Source: Streptomyces bacillaris (lineage in GTDB: Bacteria > Actinomycetota > Actinomycetes > Streptomycetales > Streptomycetaceae). From it: a stretch of 64,000 nucleotides of DNA. Position 1 is the stretch's first letter. The number at the start of each line of letters is the position of its first letter. The position numbers and the translations under genes were made by a program. Below are positions 47,427 through 58,209 of the stretch, one piece after another. The notes beneath the pieces are model-generated. The model was given only the letters and a program-made list of their open reading frames with translations, had not been told where the DNA came from and did not search any database. Location of the stretch: positions 2,604,001-2,668,000 of the forward strand of contig NZ_CP029378.1 in NCBI RefSeq assembly GCF_003268675.1, written 5' to 3'.

Positions 47427-48818
47427 ATGGCGTCGGTCTCGGGGAGCGACAAGGGGAAAAGCGGCGGAAGCAGCGTTCAGGAAGGGCGGTTGCGGCGGAC
47501 CCTCGGGTTCCGGGATCTCGTCGTCTACGGGCTCCTCTTCATCGCCCCCATGGCCCCCGTCGGCATCTTCGGCACCCTGGACGCCAAGTCCGGCGGTTCG
47601 GTCGCCCTCGTCTATGTCGTGGCCACCGTCGTCATGGGGTTCACCGCCTTCAGCTACGCCCAGATGGTGCGGGTCGCGCCCTTCGCGGGCTCGGTCTTCA
47701 CGTATGCCCGCAAGGGGCTCGGGGAAGGGCCCGGGTTCATCGCGGGGTGGATGGCGATGCTCGACTATCTGCTGATCCCGGCCGTCGCCTACCTCTTCTC
47801 CGGGATCGCGATGAACGCCCTGGTCCCCGAGGTGTCGCGGTGGGTGTGGACCGCACTCGCCGTGCTCGTGACCACGCTCCTCAACCTGTGGGGCGTACGG
47901 GCGGCCGCGCGGGTCGGGTTCGCCGTGCTGGCCATGGAGATCGTGGTGCTGCTGGTCTTCGTGGTGTCGGCCGTGGTCGTGCTCGTACAGGACGGGGCGC
48001 AGCGGGGGTGGCTGACGCCGTTCACCGGGGATGCCGCGTTCTCCATGGCGGCGGTGCTGGGCGCGGTGTCGGTGGCCGTGCTGTCGTATCTGGGGTTCGA
48101 TGCCATCGCCTCGTTCGCGGAGGAGGTGACGGGCGGGTCGCAGAAGGTGGCGCGGGCGGTGCTGTTCTGCCTGGTGCTGGCGGGTGTGCTGTTCATCGCC
48201 CAGACCTATCTGGCGGCGCTCCTGGAGCCGATGAGTTCGGCGGAGCTGGCGGCGGATCCGGCGGCGCAGGGGTCGGCCTTCTACGACGCGGTCGACGCCT
48301 CCGTCGGGACCTGGCTGCACGACCTGGTGGCGGTCAGCAAGGCGATCGGTGCGGCGTTCGCTGCGCTGGCGGGGCAGGCCGCCGCCGGGCGCCTCGTCTT
48401 CGCGATGGCCCGGGAGCGGCGGCTGCCGCACCTCCTCGCCAAGGTCGACCCGAAGTCGGGCGTACCGCGGCTCGCGATCCTGGGTGCGGCCGTAGTGACG
48501 CTGGTGGCGGCGGTGTGGGCGGCCCGGCGCGACGACGGGCTGGACCATCTGGTGTCGGTCGTGGACATCGGGGCGCTGACCGCGTTCGTGCTGCTGCACG
48601 CGTCGGTGGTCGGCTGGTTCGTCGTACGCCGGATGGCCGGGGAGCCCGTCTGGTGGAAGCACGTGCTCGTACCGGTGGTGGGGGCGGGGATCCTCGTCGC
48701 CGTCATCATGGAGGCCACGACGAGCGCGCAGGTGGTGGGGCTGTGCTGGCTGGGCATCGGGTTCGTGGTCCTGGCGGTGCAGGGCGCGGGGGCACGGGGG
48801 GCGGGGAGCGGGCGGTGA
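47427..48818 (+). CDS. APC-superfamily amino acid permease
   Basis: 463 residues with about twelve transmembrane helices and the APC N-terminal signature ([21 protein letters not shown]). Further marks are [14 protein letters not shown] and [21 protein letters not shown]. It probably imports an amino acid or related amine across the plasma membrane; the substrate is not evident. GGTGGAGGG precedes the ATG. The next gene, xseA, follows on the same strand after 110 bp. Confidence 0.92.
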   Translation: MASVSGSDKGKSGGSSVQEGRLRRTLGFRDLVVYGLLFIAPMAPVGIFGTLDAKSGGSVALVYVVATVVMGFTAFSYAQMVRVAPFAGSVFTYARKGLGEGPGFIAGWMAMLDYLLIPAVAYLFSGIAMNALVPEVSRWVWTALAVLVTTLLNLWGVRAAARVGFAVLAMEIVVLLVFVVSAVVVLVQDGAQRGWLTPFTGDAAFSMAAVLGAVSVAVLSYLGFDAIASFAEEVTGGSQKVARAVLFCLVLAGVLFIAQTYLAALLEPMSSAELAADPAAQGSAFYDAVDASVGTWLHDLVAVSKAIGAAFAALAGQAAAGRLVFAMARERRLPHLLAKVDPKSGVPRLAILGAAVVTLVAAVWAARRDDGLDHLVSVVDIGALTAFVLLHASVVGWFVVRRMAGEPVWWKHVLVPVVGAGILVAVIMEATTSAQVVGLCWLGIGFVVLAVQGAGARGAGSGR

Positions 48819-48928
48819 GGCCGTCATTCCCCGCGCACAGAGCCGGTCTCCTCCGCTGTCGGTGAGGGGCTCATCCCCCGTGCGCGGACCGGCCTCCGTT
48901 GTCGGTGCGTGCCGATACGCTCGGGCGC

Positions 48929-50152
48929 ATGGCTCTCAACACGTCCGCGGAAGCGCCGCTGCCCGTCGGTGAGGTGTCGCGCCTGATCGGGGGATGGATC
49001 GACCGGCTCGGTGCCATCTGGGTGGAGGGGCAGATCACCCAGCTGTCGCGGCGGCCGGGCGCCGGGGTCGTCTTCCTGACCCTGCGCGACCCCTCGCACG
49101 ACATCTCGGTGAGCGTGACCTGCTTCCGGCAGGTCTTCGACCGGATCGCCGACGTGGTGAGCGAGGGCGCGCGGGTCGTCGTCCTCGCCAAGCCCGAGTG
49201 GTACGCGCCCCGGGGGCAGCTGTCGCTCCGGGCCACCGACATACGGCCGGTCGGCATCGGTGAGCTGCTGGTGCGGCTGGAGCAGCTGAAGAAGTCGCTG
49301 GCCGCCGAAGGGCTCTTCGCGCTGGACCGGAAGAAGCCGCTCCCCTTCCTGCCGCAGCTCATCGGGCTGGTCTGCGGGCGGGCCTCCGCCGCCGAGCGCG
49401 ATGTCCTGGAGAACGCCCGCCGCCGCTGGCCCGCCGTGCGCTTCGAGGTCCGCAACACCGCCGTGCAGGGGGTGAACGCGGTCGCCCAGGTGGTCCAGGC
49501 GATCGAGGAGCTGGACGCGCTGCCCGAGGTGGACGTGATCGTGGTGGCCCGGGGCGGCGGCAGCGTGGAGGATCTGCTGCCGTTCTCCGACGAGCAGCTG
49601 ATCCGGGCCGTGGCCGGCTGCCGTACGCCGGTGGTCTCCGCGATCGGCCATGAACCGGACTCCCCGCTGCTGGACCTGGTGGCCGACCTGCGCGCCTCCA
49701 CCCCCACCGACGCGGCCAAGAAGGTCGTGCCGGACGTGGGCGAGGAGCTGGAGCGGGTGCAGCAGCTCCGCGACCGGGCCCTGCGGACCGTCCGGGGCAT
49801 CCTCGACCGCGAGGAGCGGGGGCTCGCGCACGCCCTGGGGCGCCCCTCGATGGAGCACCCCCGGCGGCTGGTGGACGAGCGGGAGGCGGAGGTCGACGCG
49901 CTCGTCGGGCGCAGCCGCCGGGTGCTGGGCCATCTGCTGGACCGGGCCGATTCGGAGCTGGCGCACACCCGGGCCCGGGTCGTCTCGCTCTCGCCCGCCG
50001 CCACGCTGGAGCGGGGGTACGCGGTGCTCCAGCGCCCCGACGGCCATGTGGTCCGCTCCCCCGCCGAGGCCGGGGCGCCCGGCGAGCCGCTGCGGGCGCG
50101 GGTGTCGGAGGGCGAGTTCACGGTGCGGGTGGACGGGGACGGGGGCGGATGA
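48929..50152 (+). CDS. xseA: Exodeoxyribonuclease VII large subunit
   Basis: 407 residues. An N-terminal OB-fold ([25 protein letters not shown]) is followed by the catalytic domain ([67 protein letters not shown]) and a coiled-coil region that binds the small subunit. It degrades single-stranded DNA to oligonucleotides. The ATG at 48929 follows a GATACGCT box at leaderless distance. xseB follows after 72 bp. Confidence 0.97.
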   Translation: MALNTSAEAPLPVGEVSRLIGGWIDRLGAIWVEGQITQLSRRPGAGVVFLTLRDPSHDISVSVTCFRQVFDRIADVVSEGARVVVLAKPEWYAPRGQLSLRATDIRPVGIGELLVRLEQLKKSLAAEGLFALDRKKPLPFLPQLIGLVCGRASAAERDVLENARRRWPAVRFEVRNTAVQGVNAVAQVVQAIEELDALPEVDVIVVARGGGSVEDLLPFSDEQLIRAVAGCRTPVVSAIGHEPDSPLLDLVADLRASTPTDAAKKVVPDVGEELERVQQLRDRALRTVRGILDREERGLAHALGRPSMEHPRRLVDEREAEVDALVGRSRRVLGHLLDRADSELAHTRARVVSLSPAATLERGYAVLQRPDGHVVRSPAEAGAPGEPLRARVSEGEFTVRVDGDGGG

Positions 50153-50224
50153 GTCGACCCAGCGGCGGCGGGGGCCTGGGCCGTCCCCACGATGACGTAA
50201 CAGCTCACATCTAGGGTGGATCAC

Positions 50225-50470
50225 ATGACGGACGACGGTACGGCGGCGGCTGCCGCGACGAGCACGCTCGGGTACGAGCAGGCGCGGGACGAGCTGATCG
50301 AGGTCGTACGCCGGCTGGAGGCGGGCGGCACGACGCTGGAGGAGTCCCTGGCCCTGTGGGAGCGGGGCGAGGAGCTGGCGAAGATCTGCCGCCACTGGCT
50401 GGAGGGCGCCCGGGCCCGGCTGGACGCGGCGCTGGCCCGCCCCCAGGAGGACGAGCCCTCCGGCTCCTGA
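50225..50470 (+). CDS. xseB: Exodeoxyribonuclease VII small subunit
   Basis: 81 residues of the XseB family (YEQARDELIEVVRRLEAGGTTLEESLALWERGEEL). It forms a helical hairpin that binds the XseA coiled coil. GGTGGA lies a few bases before the ATG. It is in operon with xseA and followed by a terminator with a T-run. Confidence 0.96.
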   Translation: MTDDGTAAAAATSTLGYEQARDELIEVVRRLEAGGTTLEESLALWERGEELAKICRHWLEGARARLDAALARPQEDEPSGS

Positions 50471-50484
50471 ACGTCGGTCCGTGT

Positions 50485-50513
50485 GTGGAGTGGACCACTC
50501 CACTCCGGTTTTA
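50485..50513 (+). terminator. Intrinsic terminator of xseAB with T-run
   Basis: GTGGAGTGG (50485-50493) and CCACTCCAC (50495-50503) form a perfect inverted repeat, followed by TCCGGTTTT. This is one of few in the window with a proper T-run after the stem. Confidence 0.85.
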
Positions 50514-50514
50514 G

Positions 50515-50544
50515 TTGAAAGTTAACCTACCTCTCCGTTACGGT
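50515..50544 (+). promoter_or_regulatory. Promoter of nitroreductase gene
   Basis: A -35 box TTGAAA (50515-50520) and a -10 box TACGGT (50539-50544) are separated by 18 bp. AGTT half-sites (AGTTGAAAGTTAACC) overlap the -35 region and could bind a regulator. The coding start is 52 bp downstream. Confidence 0.6.
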
Positions 50545-50595
50545 TCAGTGCGTTGCTTACTCATGCACACACCCCCGTTCGGAAGGTCTGTCCCG

Positions 50596-51186
50596 ATGTC
50601 CCTCGTTCTCGACCCCGCCGCCCAGGACCTCCTCTTCCGCGAGGCCCGTACGGCCAACACCTTCACCGACGAGCCCGTGACCGACGAGCAGGTCCAGGCG
50701 ATCTACGACCTGGTGAAGTTCGGCCCCACCGCCTTCAACCAGTCGCCGCTGCGTGTCGTCCTGGTCCGCTCCGCCGAGGGCCGCGAGCGGCTGGTCCAGC
50801 ACATGGCCGAGGGCAACCGCCCCAAGACCGCCACCGCCCCGCTGGTCGCGATCCTGGCCGCCGACAACGAGTTCCACGAGGAGCTTCCGGCGCTGCTGCC
50901 GCACTTCCCGCAGGCCAAGGACATGTTCTTCTCGGAGCGCCCGGTCCGTGAGTCGGCCGCCGGTCTCAACGCCGCGCTCCAGGCCGCCTACTTCATCATC
51001 GGCGTCCGGGCCGCCGGGCTGGCCGCCGGGCCGATGACCGGTTACGACGCCGCCGGTATCCAGAAGGAGTTCCTGGACGACGACCACACCCCGCTGATGG
51101 TCGTCAACATCGGCAAGCCGGGCGAGGACGCCTGGTTCCCGCGCAGCCCGCGCCTCTCGTACGACGAGGTCATCACCACCGTCTGA
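50596..51186 (+). CDS. Nitroreductase-family protein, malonic semialdehyde reductase (RutE/YdfG-like)
   Basis: 196 residues of the flavin-dependent nitroreductase fold, RutE-like subgroup. Seen are LFREARTANTFTDEPVTDEQ, LVKFGPTAFNQSPLRVVLV with FMN-binding residues, and IGVRAAGLAAGPMTGYD. It probably reduces a small aldehyde, quinone or nitro compound with NADPH; the exact substrate is not certain. GGAAGG lies nine bases before the ATG. It is convergent with the DUF4245 gene across a long hairpin terminator. Confidence 0.9.
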   Translation: MSLVLDPAAQDLLFREARTANTFTDEPVTDEQVQAIYDLVKFGPTAFNQSPLRVVLVRSAEGRERLVQHMAEGNRPKTATAPLVAILAADNEFHEELPALLPHFPQAKDMFFSERPVRESAAGLNAALQAAYFIIGVRAAGLAAGPMTGYDAAGIQKEFLDDDHTPLMVVNIGKPGEDAWFPRSPRLSYDEVITTV

Positions 51187-51208
51187 GCGGCCACGCACCA
51201 GGCGCCAT

Positions 51209-51252
51209 GCGAAAGGGGCCCCGGAACACCCTGTGTTCCCGGGCCCCTTCGC
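51209..51252. terminator. 20-bp-stem bidirectional terminator
   Basis: The arms around 51209-51229 and 51233-51252 (GGGGCCCCGGAACAC against GTGTTCCCGGGCCCC, with one mismatch) are closed by CCT. It lies between the convergent nitroreductase and DUF4245 genes. Confidence 0.85.
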
Positions 51253-51262
51253 GTACGTACGG

Positions 51263-51862
51263 TCAGGAGGCCGAAGCCGAAGCCGACGCGGAGGGCGAAG
51301 CAGAGGCCGACGGCGACGCCGCAGGGCCTCCGGTCGGCTCCGTCCGCAGCGCCTCGACCATCTCCACCAGCCGCTCCTTGGGCGCCGAGCCCGTCACCAC
51401 GGTGGTGTGCCCCTTCTCCGGCAGGACCAGGGCGTCGTACTTCTCGCCCTCCCAGTACTGCCACGCGCGGCCCGCGATCGTCTCCGTCTTCCCCGTGTTC
51501 TTGGCCTTCTGGCTGACCTGGGGGACGTACTCGCGCGGGGTGGTGGTGGACTGCTCGACCGCGACGTACTTGCCGTCCGGGTCGAGGAAGCCGAGGTGCC
51601 AGGCCTGACCCGCGGCCCCGTCGTACGAGACGGAGGTCGGCTTCCACTTCTCCGGCAGGCCCTCCGGCGCGGCGACCGGGTACGGGGCGGTGACGCGCAC
51701 CGTCGCCAGCTCCACGGAGAAGTCGACCCGCTTGATGGGGTCGAGGTTCTCGTCGTGCGGAACGAACATGTAGATGACGCCCGCACAGGCGGCGGTCACC
51801 AGGGTCGACAGAAACATGTTCCGGACCGTCTGCTTGCCTCGCTTGCTTGCCACGGCATCCAT
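51263..51862 (-). CDS. DUF4245 membrane-anchored protein
   Basis: 199 residues. A short basic N-terminus (ASKRGKQTVRN) precedes one membrane helix (about 17-34). The extracytoplasmic DUF4245 domain follows (PIKRVDFSVELATVRVTAPYPVAAPEGLP, REYVPQVSQKAKNTGKTETIAG). The protein ends in a Ser-Ala-Ser-Pro low-complexity tail of about 20 residues. Function is unknown. It is divergent from glpX, an arrangement I recall as common in Streptomyces. ATG 51862 or GTG 51853 are both plausible starts. Confidence 0.85.
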   Translation of the reverse strand: MDAVASKRGKQTVRNMFLSTLVTAACAGVIYMFVPHDENLDPIKRVDFSVELATVRVTAPYPVAAPEGLPEKWKPTSVSYDGAAGQAWHLGFLDPDGKYVAVEQSTTTPREYVPQVSQKAKNTGKTETIAGRAWQYWEGEKYDALVLPEKGHTTVVTGSAPKERLVEMVEALRTEPTGGPAASPSASASPSASASASAS

Positions 51863-51978
51863 GGTGGCACGCGGCCCGGCGCGCGCCGCCGCAGGGTCGG
51901 GCCGACCGCGGGCGCTGACGGTGGGTGGCGGCGGAGACACGGAACGGGGCGCTCATGCGTGACCCGCACTGCTCATTT

Positions 51979-51994
51979 TATCGACCTACCGATA
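51979..51994. promoter_or_regulatory. Inverted repeat in glpX promoter region
   Basis: TATCGACCTACCGATA has perfect 5-bp arms with a 6-bp spacer, in an AT-rich patch between the divergent DUF4245 and glpX genes and about 52 bp before the glpX start. It may be an operator or part of the promoter. Confidence 0.45.
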
Positions 51995-52046
51995 GAGTCA
52001 CAGCACCCTCATATCCGGTCGTCGCCGTACAGAAAGGTGCGCTCCG

Positions 52047-53078
52047 ATGTCCGAGCATCATCTGCCGTCCCCATTGGAGGTCTCCCCGGAGGCCCCCGAC
52101 CGCAACCTGGCCCTGGAGTTGGTCCGGGTCACCGAGGCCGCCGCGATGGCCGCCGGGCGCTGGGTGGGCCGCGGCGACAAGATCGGCGCCGACGGCGCCG
52201 CCGTGAAGGCCATGCGCACCCTCGTCTCGACCGTCTCGATGAACGGCGTCGTCGTCATCGGGGAGGGCGAGAAGGACGAGGCCCCCATGCTGTTCAACGG
52301 CGAGCGGGTCGGTGACGGCACCGGCGCCGAGGTCGACATCGCGGTCGACCCGATCGACGGGACCACGCTCAACGCCAAGGGCATGCCGAACGCGATCGCC
52401 GTGCTGGCGGCCGCCGACCGCGGGGCGATGTTCGACCCGTCCGCGGTCTTCTACATGGACAAGCTGGTCACGGGGCCCGAGGCGGCGGACTTCGTCGACA
52501 TCAACGCCCCGGTGTCGGTGAACATCCGGCGCGTCGCGCGGGCGAAGAACTCCACGCCCGAGGACGTCACCGTCGTCGTCCTGGACCGCCCGCGCCACGA
52601 GGGCATCGTCAAGGAGATCCGCGAGACCGGCGCCCGGATCAAGTTCATCTCCGACGGCGACGTGGCGGGCTCGATCATGGCCGCCCGCGAGGGCACCGGC
52701 GTCGACCTGCTGATGGGCATCGGCGGCACCCCCGAGGGCATCATCTCGGCGTGCGCCATAAAGTGCCTCGGCGGTGTCATCCAGGGCAAGCTCTGGCCCA
52801 AGGACGAGGCGGAGCGGCAGAAGGCGCTGGACGCGGGCCACGATCTGGACCGGGTGCTCTCCACCGACGACCTGGTCAGCGGCGACAACGTGTTCTTCGT
52901 GGCGACGGGGATCACCGACGGTGAGCTGATGCGCGGTGTGCGGTACCGCGCGGAGACGGCGACCACCGAGTCGATCGTGATGCGCTCCAAGTCCGGCACG
53001 ATCCGGACGATCTCCTCGACCCACCGGCTGTCGAAGCTGCGCGCCTACAGCGCCATCGACTTCGACCGCGCGAAGTAG
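52047..53078 (+). CDS. glpX: Class II fructose-1,6-bisphosphatase
   Basis: 343 residues of GlpX, which removes the 1-phosphate of fructose-1,6-bisphosphate in gluconeogenesis. Metal-binding motifs are [12 protein letters not shown] and [15 protein letters not shown] and [20 protein letters not shown] are diagnostic for class II. The start has GAAAGG about fourteen bases upstream. A strong perfect hairpin follows. Confidence 0.97.
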   Translation: MSEHHLPSPLEVSPEAPDRNLALELVRVTEAAAMAAGRWVGRGDKIGADGAAVKAMRTLVSTVSMNGVVVIGEGEKDEAPMLFNGERVGDGTGAEVDIAVDPIDGTTLNAKGMPNAIAVLAAADRGAMFDPSAVFYMDKLVTGPEAADFVDINAPVSVNIRRVARAKNSTPEDVTVVVLDRPRHEGIVKEIRETGARIKFISDGDVAGSIMAAREGTGVDLLMGIGGTPEGIISACAIKCLGGVIQGKLWPKDEAERQKALDAGHDLDRVLSTDDLVSGDNVFFVATGITDGELMRGVRYRAETATTESIVMRSKSGTIRTISSTHRLSKLRAYSAIDFDRAK

Positions 53079-53131
53079 TCCCACCGCGTAGTCCCACCGC
53101 GCGAAGCAGCCGGAAGACCAAGACGGCGTAC

Positions 53132-53170
53132 GGGGAGGGGGCGCGGGCCACGGGCCCGCGCCCCCTCCCC
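53132..53170. terminator. Perfect 18-bp-stem bidirectional terminator
   Basis: GGGGAGGGGGCGCGGGCC (53132-53149) and its exact reverse complement (53153-53170) are closed by ACG. It lies between the convergent glpX and WhiB-like genes. Confidence 0.9.
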
Positions 53171-53183
53171 CGTCCGTTCCACC

Positions 53184-53555
53184 TCAGCCCGCCGCGGCTA
53201 TGCGCTCCGCCGGTGCGGCGGCGGTCAGCTCGATGTCGCGCCGGCGACGGCGGGCCAGCGCGACCCGGCGCTCGGCGGCGGTGAGGCCGCCCCACACCCC
53301 GTACGGCTCGGGCTGCATCAGCGCGTGCTCCCGGCACGCCACCATCACCGGACAGCGGGCGCAGACCCGCTTGGCGGCCTCCTCACGGGCCAGGCGGGCG
53401 GCGGTCGGCTCCTTGGACGGGGCGAAGAACAGCCCGGCCTCGTCCCGGCGGCACACCGCCTCCGAGTGCCAGGGGCCCGCCTCGTCCTCCCGGGCGGGGG
53501 CCCGCTGGGCAGGAACGGCGGCGACCTGCAGAGGCTGATGCGGCGGTTGCAGCAC
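53184..53555 (-). CDS. WhiB-like iron-sulfur regulator (WblI-like position)
   Basis: 123 residues with the four Wbl cluster Cys (Cys35, then Cys65, Cys68 and Cys74 in CARCPVMVAC), the GVWGG turn at 86-90, and a basic C-terminal end. Wbl proteins bind [4Fe-4S] and the principal sigma factor to control transcription. By memory, the Wbl next to glpX in S. coelicolor is WblI. GTG 53555 is supported by AGGAG six bases upstream. Confidence 0.93.
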   Translation of the reverse strand: MLQPPHQPLQVAAVPAQRAPAREDEAGPWHSEAVCRRDEAGLFFAPSKEPTAARLAREEAAKRVCARCPVMVACREHALMQPEPYGVWGGLTAAERRVALARRRRRDIELTAAAPAERIAAAG

Positions 53556-53721
53556 GGTCTACTCCTGACGACGGCTACGGCTTCGCGAGCGAGAGACGAT
53601 GCAGCAGTCCATACCCGTTGCGTGTACGGCTATGCACGCAGCGGCACCGGCGCACGGGGCGCGACAAGGGCTCCGTGCGCCGTTCTGGCTGATTCCCTAA
53701 CCTGCGTCCGCCGGGCCGCCG

Positions 53722-54432
53722 TCAGTATCCGAGGTGCTTGCGCAGCCGCCGCTGGAGGTCCGCGACGAACTTGCCCTTCTTGGGCTTCGCCTCCACGCTG
53801 CCGAGCACCGCATAGCCGTTCACCACGACGACCGGGGCCTCCGGGTCGTCCGACTCCGCCGCCCGGATCTCGAAGCTGCCGAGGACACCCGAGCCGGTGC
53901 CGCGCAGCGTGACGTTCTGCGGCACCCGGATCTCGACGCTGCCGAAGATCGACGTCGCGTTGATGACGGTGAGTCGTTGGCCGAAAAGCGCCTCCGTCAG
54001 ATCGATCTCCACGCTGCCGAAGAGCGAGAAGGCGTTCGTCCGGGCGCCGACGCGCCAACGGCCCTTGCGGACGGCGCTGCTGAAAACCGCCACGAGGTTG
54101 TCGGTCGGGCCGTCGGGGACCTCGGGGCCGTACGCGTACGGCTGCGGGGCCGGACGCGCGCCCGCGGGCCCGCCGGCGGCGGGCAGATCGCGGACCAGGG
54201 GCTGGAGTTCACCGACCGTCTTGGCCCGGTAGACCAGGTCGACCCGCTCCGCGTGCTCGTCCGCCGTCAGGCGCCCCTCGGCCAGCGCCTCCCGCAGGAT
54301 GTCCGCGGTCCGGTCGCGGTCGGCGTCGGAGGCGCGGAGGGAGTCAGCGGGCGCGAACTCGGCGGGCGAGACCCGGGCGGCCGGCGGGGTGGCCGGTGCG
54401 GCGGGCTGCTGGGGCTGCTTCTCTAGGTCCAC
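53722..54432 (-). CDS. DUF1707 protein with LiaF-like C-terminal domain
   Basis: 236 residues. The N-terminal DUF1707 region (about 30-80: LRASDADRDRTADILREALAEGRLTADEHAERVDLVYRA, split here by function only) is followed by a Pro/Ala linker. The beta-helical C-terminal part (110-236) has repeated FGSVEI/LGSFEI/LGSVEA strands as in the LiaF/DUF4097 group. No membrane segment is seen. It is divergent from class I fumarase. Function is unknown, possibly envelope sensing. GTG start at 54432. Confidence 0.88.
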   Translation of the reverse strand: MDLEKQPQQPAAPATPPAARVSPAEFAPADSLRASDADRDRTADILREALAEGRLTADEHAERVDLVYRAKTVGELQPLVRDLPAAGGPAGARPAPQPYAYGPEVPDGPTDNLVAVFSSAVRKGRWRVGARTNAFSLFGSVEIDLTEALFGQRLTVINATSIFGSVEIRVPQNVTLRGTGSGVLGSFEIRAAESDDPEAPVVVVNGYAVLGSVEAKPKKGKFVADLQRRLRKHLGY

Positions 54433-54543
54433 CGCCCCAGCGTACCCAAACGCGATAGATCGCGACTACCCCTCCGGACGGCGTGCCCGCCACCGGAACG
54501 CCCCTCCCGGGGCGCCCGCATCCGTGCCGTGGCGGGGTGGTCT

Positions 54544-54562
54544 CCAGGTGAGCCTTACCTCA
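54544..54562. promoter_or_regulatory. Iron-box-like palindrome before class I fumarase
   Basis: CCAGGTGAGCCTTACCTCA matches the DmdR/IdeR iron box (TTAGGTTAGGCTAACCTAA) in 13 of 19 positions, including both AGGT/ACCT arms. It lies about 90 bp upstream of the fumarase start. Iron-dependent control would suit an iron-sulfur fumarase, but binding is inference. Confidence 0.45.
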
Positions 54563-54650
54563 CAGGATCGGCCCGGAGGGGGCGCTCTACCCTGGTTGAC
54601 GCGCTGCCCGAGGGAGGTCAGCCGCTGTCGCCGAGTGAGGAATGGCCGTC

Positions 54651-56318
<1,668 letters not shown>

Positions 56319-56345
56319 CACCGGCCGCCGGGCACCGGCAGCAGT

Positions 56346-56375
56346 GAGAGGGGCGTCCCGACGGGCGCCCCTCTC
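56346..56375 (+). terminator. Hairpin terminator of class I fumarase
   Basis: GAGAGGGGCG (56346-56355) pairs with CGCCCCTCTC (56366-56375), with extra CCCG/CGGG pairing inside. It lies 28 bp past the stop codon. Confidence 0.8.
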
Positions 56376-56843
56376 CCGCGTCCGGGCCCGAGAGGCCACC
56401 TCCGTACGACCGTCCGGCCCACCACCCCTGTACGTCGAGATCAAGCCAATTTCGCGAGAGCGGGCACCTTCCGGGCCACAGGGCCCGCAACCGGTGCGCC
56501 CCGCGCGGGCGCCCCTCCGCCGGTCCTCGCGCGGGCCGCGCGCCCCTCACGGGCAGGGCGCTGTCAGCTCGACCGAACGGACCCCGCGCCACCAGGCGTT
56601 AGGCAACGCCCCGGGCTCCGGCGCCGCGCGCCGCAGTCCCCGCACCCGGTGGATGGTGGCCCCCGCACCGCCGCTTTCCCGCAGCCCGCCGCCGGGCGGG
56701 CTTGCGCCGGGGCGGGAGCGCCGCGAAGGGTGGTCGGACGTTCCTGGAAACTCCGCACCGGCCTGACCCGCCGGGCACGCCTCGACGCCTCGCGGACCCT
56801 TCGCCCGCGCGGCCACTGCCGAATCCGGAAAGGCGGACGCCGC
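56376..56843. other. Gene-free stretch before M18 aminopeptidase
   Basis: About 470 bp, very GC-rich with short palindromic words (GCGCGGGCC, CCGCGCGGGCG). Open frames here are long only because stops are rare at this GC content. They show no protein-like composition. It should contain the aminopeptidase promoter. Confidence 0.5.
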
Positions 56844-58148
56844 ATGACCCCGGCCCCCCACCGCAGCCACACCGACGACCTGCTCGCCTTCATCGCCGCC
56901 AGCCCCTCCCCGTACCACGTGGTCGCGAGCGCCGCCCAGCGGCTGGAGAAGGCCGGATTCCGCGAGCTGCTCGGCACAGACGACTGGACCGGGGCCACCG
57001 GCGGCTGCTTCGTCGCCCGGGCCGGTGCGCTGATCGCGTGGTACGTCCCCGAGGGCGCGCCCGCGCACACCCCGTTCCGGATCGTCGGCACCCACACCGA
57101 CTCGCCGAACCTGCGGATCAAACCGGCACCGGACACCGGCAGTTCGGGGTGGCGGCAGATCGGGGTGGAGATCTACGGCGGGGTCCCGCTGAACACCTGG
57201 CTCGACCGGGACCTCGGCATCTCCGGCCGGCTGGCCCTGCGCTGCGGCCCGGACGGCACCCCGCGCACCCGGCTGGTCCAGCTCGACGAACCGCTCCTGC
57301 GCGTACCGCAGTTGGCGATCCACCTGGACCGCACGGTCAACGAGGGGGTGGCGCTGGACCGGCAGCGCCACATCGCCCCGATCTGGGCACTGGGCGATCC
57401 GCGCGAGGGCGAGTTGCTGCGGCTGGTGGCGGCGGCCGTCGGGGAGGACCCGGCCGACGTGCTGGGCTGGGACCTGATGCTGCACGACATCCAGCCGCCC
57501 GGATACCTGGGCGCCGAGCGGGAGTTCGTCGTGGCGTCCCGGCTGGACAACCAGGTCTCGGTGCACGCCGGGGTGACCGCCCTGGTGGACGCGGCGACGG
57601 GGGTCACCGAGCCGTCCTTCGTCCCCGTGCTGGCCGCCTTCGACCACGAGGAGGTGGGCAGCGGCTCCGAGACCGGCGCCCAGAGCCCGCTGCTGGAGCG
57701 GGTCCTCTCCCGCTCGGTGGCGGCCCGGGGCGGCAGCGACGAGGACTGGTCACGGGCTCTGGCGGGCGCGTTCTGCGTCTCCGCCGACATGGCCCACGCG
57801 GTGCACCCCAACTACGCGGAGCGCCACGACCCCGACCACCGCCCGCTCCCCAACGGCGGCCCCACCATCAAGGTGAACGTCAACCAGCGGTACGCCACCG
57901 ACTCCACCGGCATCGCGGTCTTCACGGCCGCCTGCGAGCGGGCGGGCGCCCCCTGGCAGCCCTTCGTCTCCAACAACGCGATGCCCTGCGGCACGTCGAT
58001 CGGCCCCCTCACCGCCGCCCGCCTCGGCGTCACCACGGTGGACGTGGGCGTGCCCGGCCTCTCGATGCACTCGGCCCGCGAACTGTGCGGCGTGGACGAC
58101 CCGGCGTATCTGGCGGCGATCCTGGGCGCGGTGATGGCGGGGCGGTGA
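56844..58148 (+). CDS. M18-family aspartyl aminopeptidase
   Basis: 434 residues of metallopeptidase family M18, which removes N-terminal acidic residues. Zinc ligands and catalytic motifs are in VGTHTDSPNLRIKP, SRLDNQVSVHAG, FDHEEVGSGSETGAQS and SADMAHAVHPNY, with the final His in SMHSARELCG. The enzyme should be cytoplasmic and form large multimers. The ATG is preceded by GGAAAGG at a slightly long spacing of about twelve bases. Confidence 0.94.
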   Translation: MTPAPHRSHTDDLLAFIAASPSPYHVVASAAQRLEKAGFRELLGTDDWTGATGGCFVARAGALIAWYVPEGAPAHTPFRIVGTHTDSPNLRIKPAPDTGSSGWRQIGVEIYGGVPLNTWLDRDLGISGRLALRCGPDGTPRTRLVQLDEPLLRVPQLAIHLDRTVNEGVALDRQRHIAPIWALGDPREGELLRLVAAAVGEDPADVLGWDLMLHDIQPPGYLGAEREFVVASRLDNQVSVHAGVTALVDAATGVTEPSFVPVLAAFDHEEVGSGSETGAQSPLLERVLSRSVAARGGSDEDWSRALAGAFCVSADMAHAVHPNYAERHDPDHRPLPNGGPTIKVNVNQRYATDSTGIAVFTAACERAGAPWQPFVSNNAMPCGTSIGPLTAARLGVTTVDVGVPGLSMHSARELCGVDDPAYLAAILGAVMAGR

Positions 58149-58156
58149 GGTGGTGA

Positions 58157-58202
58157 CGGCGGGAGGTGGGTGGGGGCACGGCCCGCCACCCGCCTCCCGC
58201 CG
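58157..58202. terminator. Long bidirectional hairpin terminator
   Basis: CGGCGGGAGG (58157-58166) pairs with CCTCCCGCCG (58193-58202), extended by GGGTGG with CCACCC inside. It lies between the convergent M18 and lipase genes. Confidence 0.8.
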
Positions 58203-58209
58203 GACGCGC

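Noticed and set aside
47265..48827. 520-codon minus-strand frame opposite the APC permease
   Set aside because: It is His/Arg/Pro-rich antisense reading with no recognisable motif.
53070..53110. Short direct repeat (GTAGTCCCACCGC twice) after glpX
   Set aside because: Only two copies at a gene end; likely slippage with no evident function.
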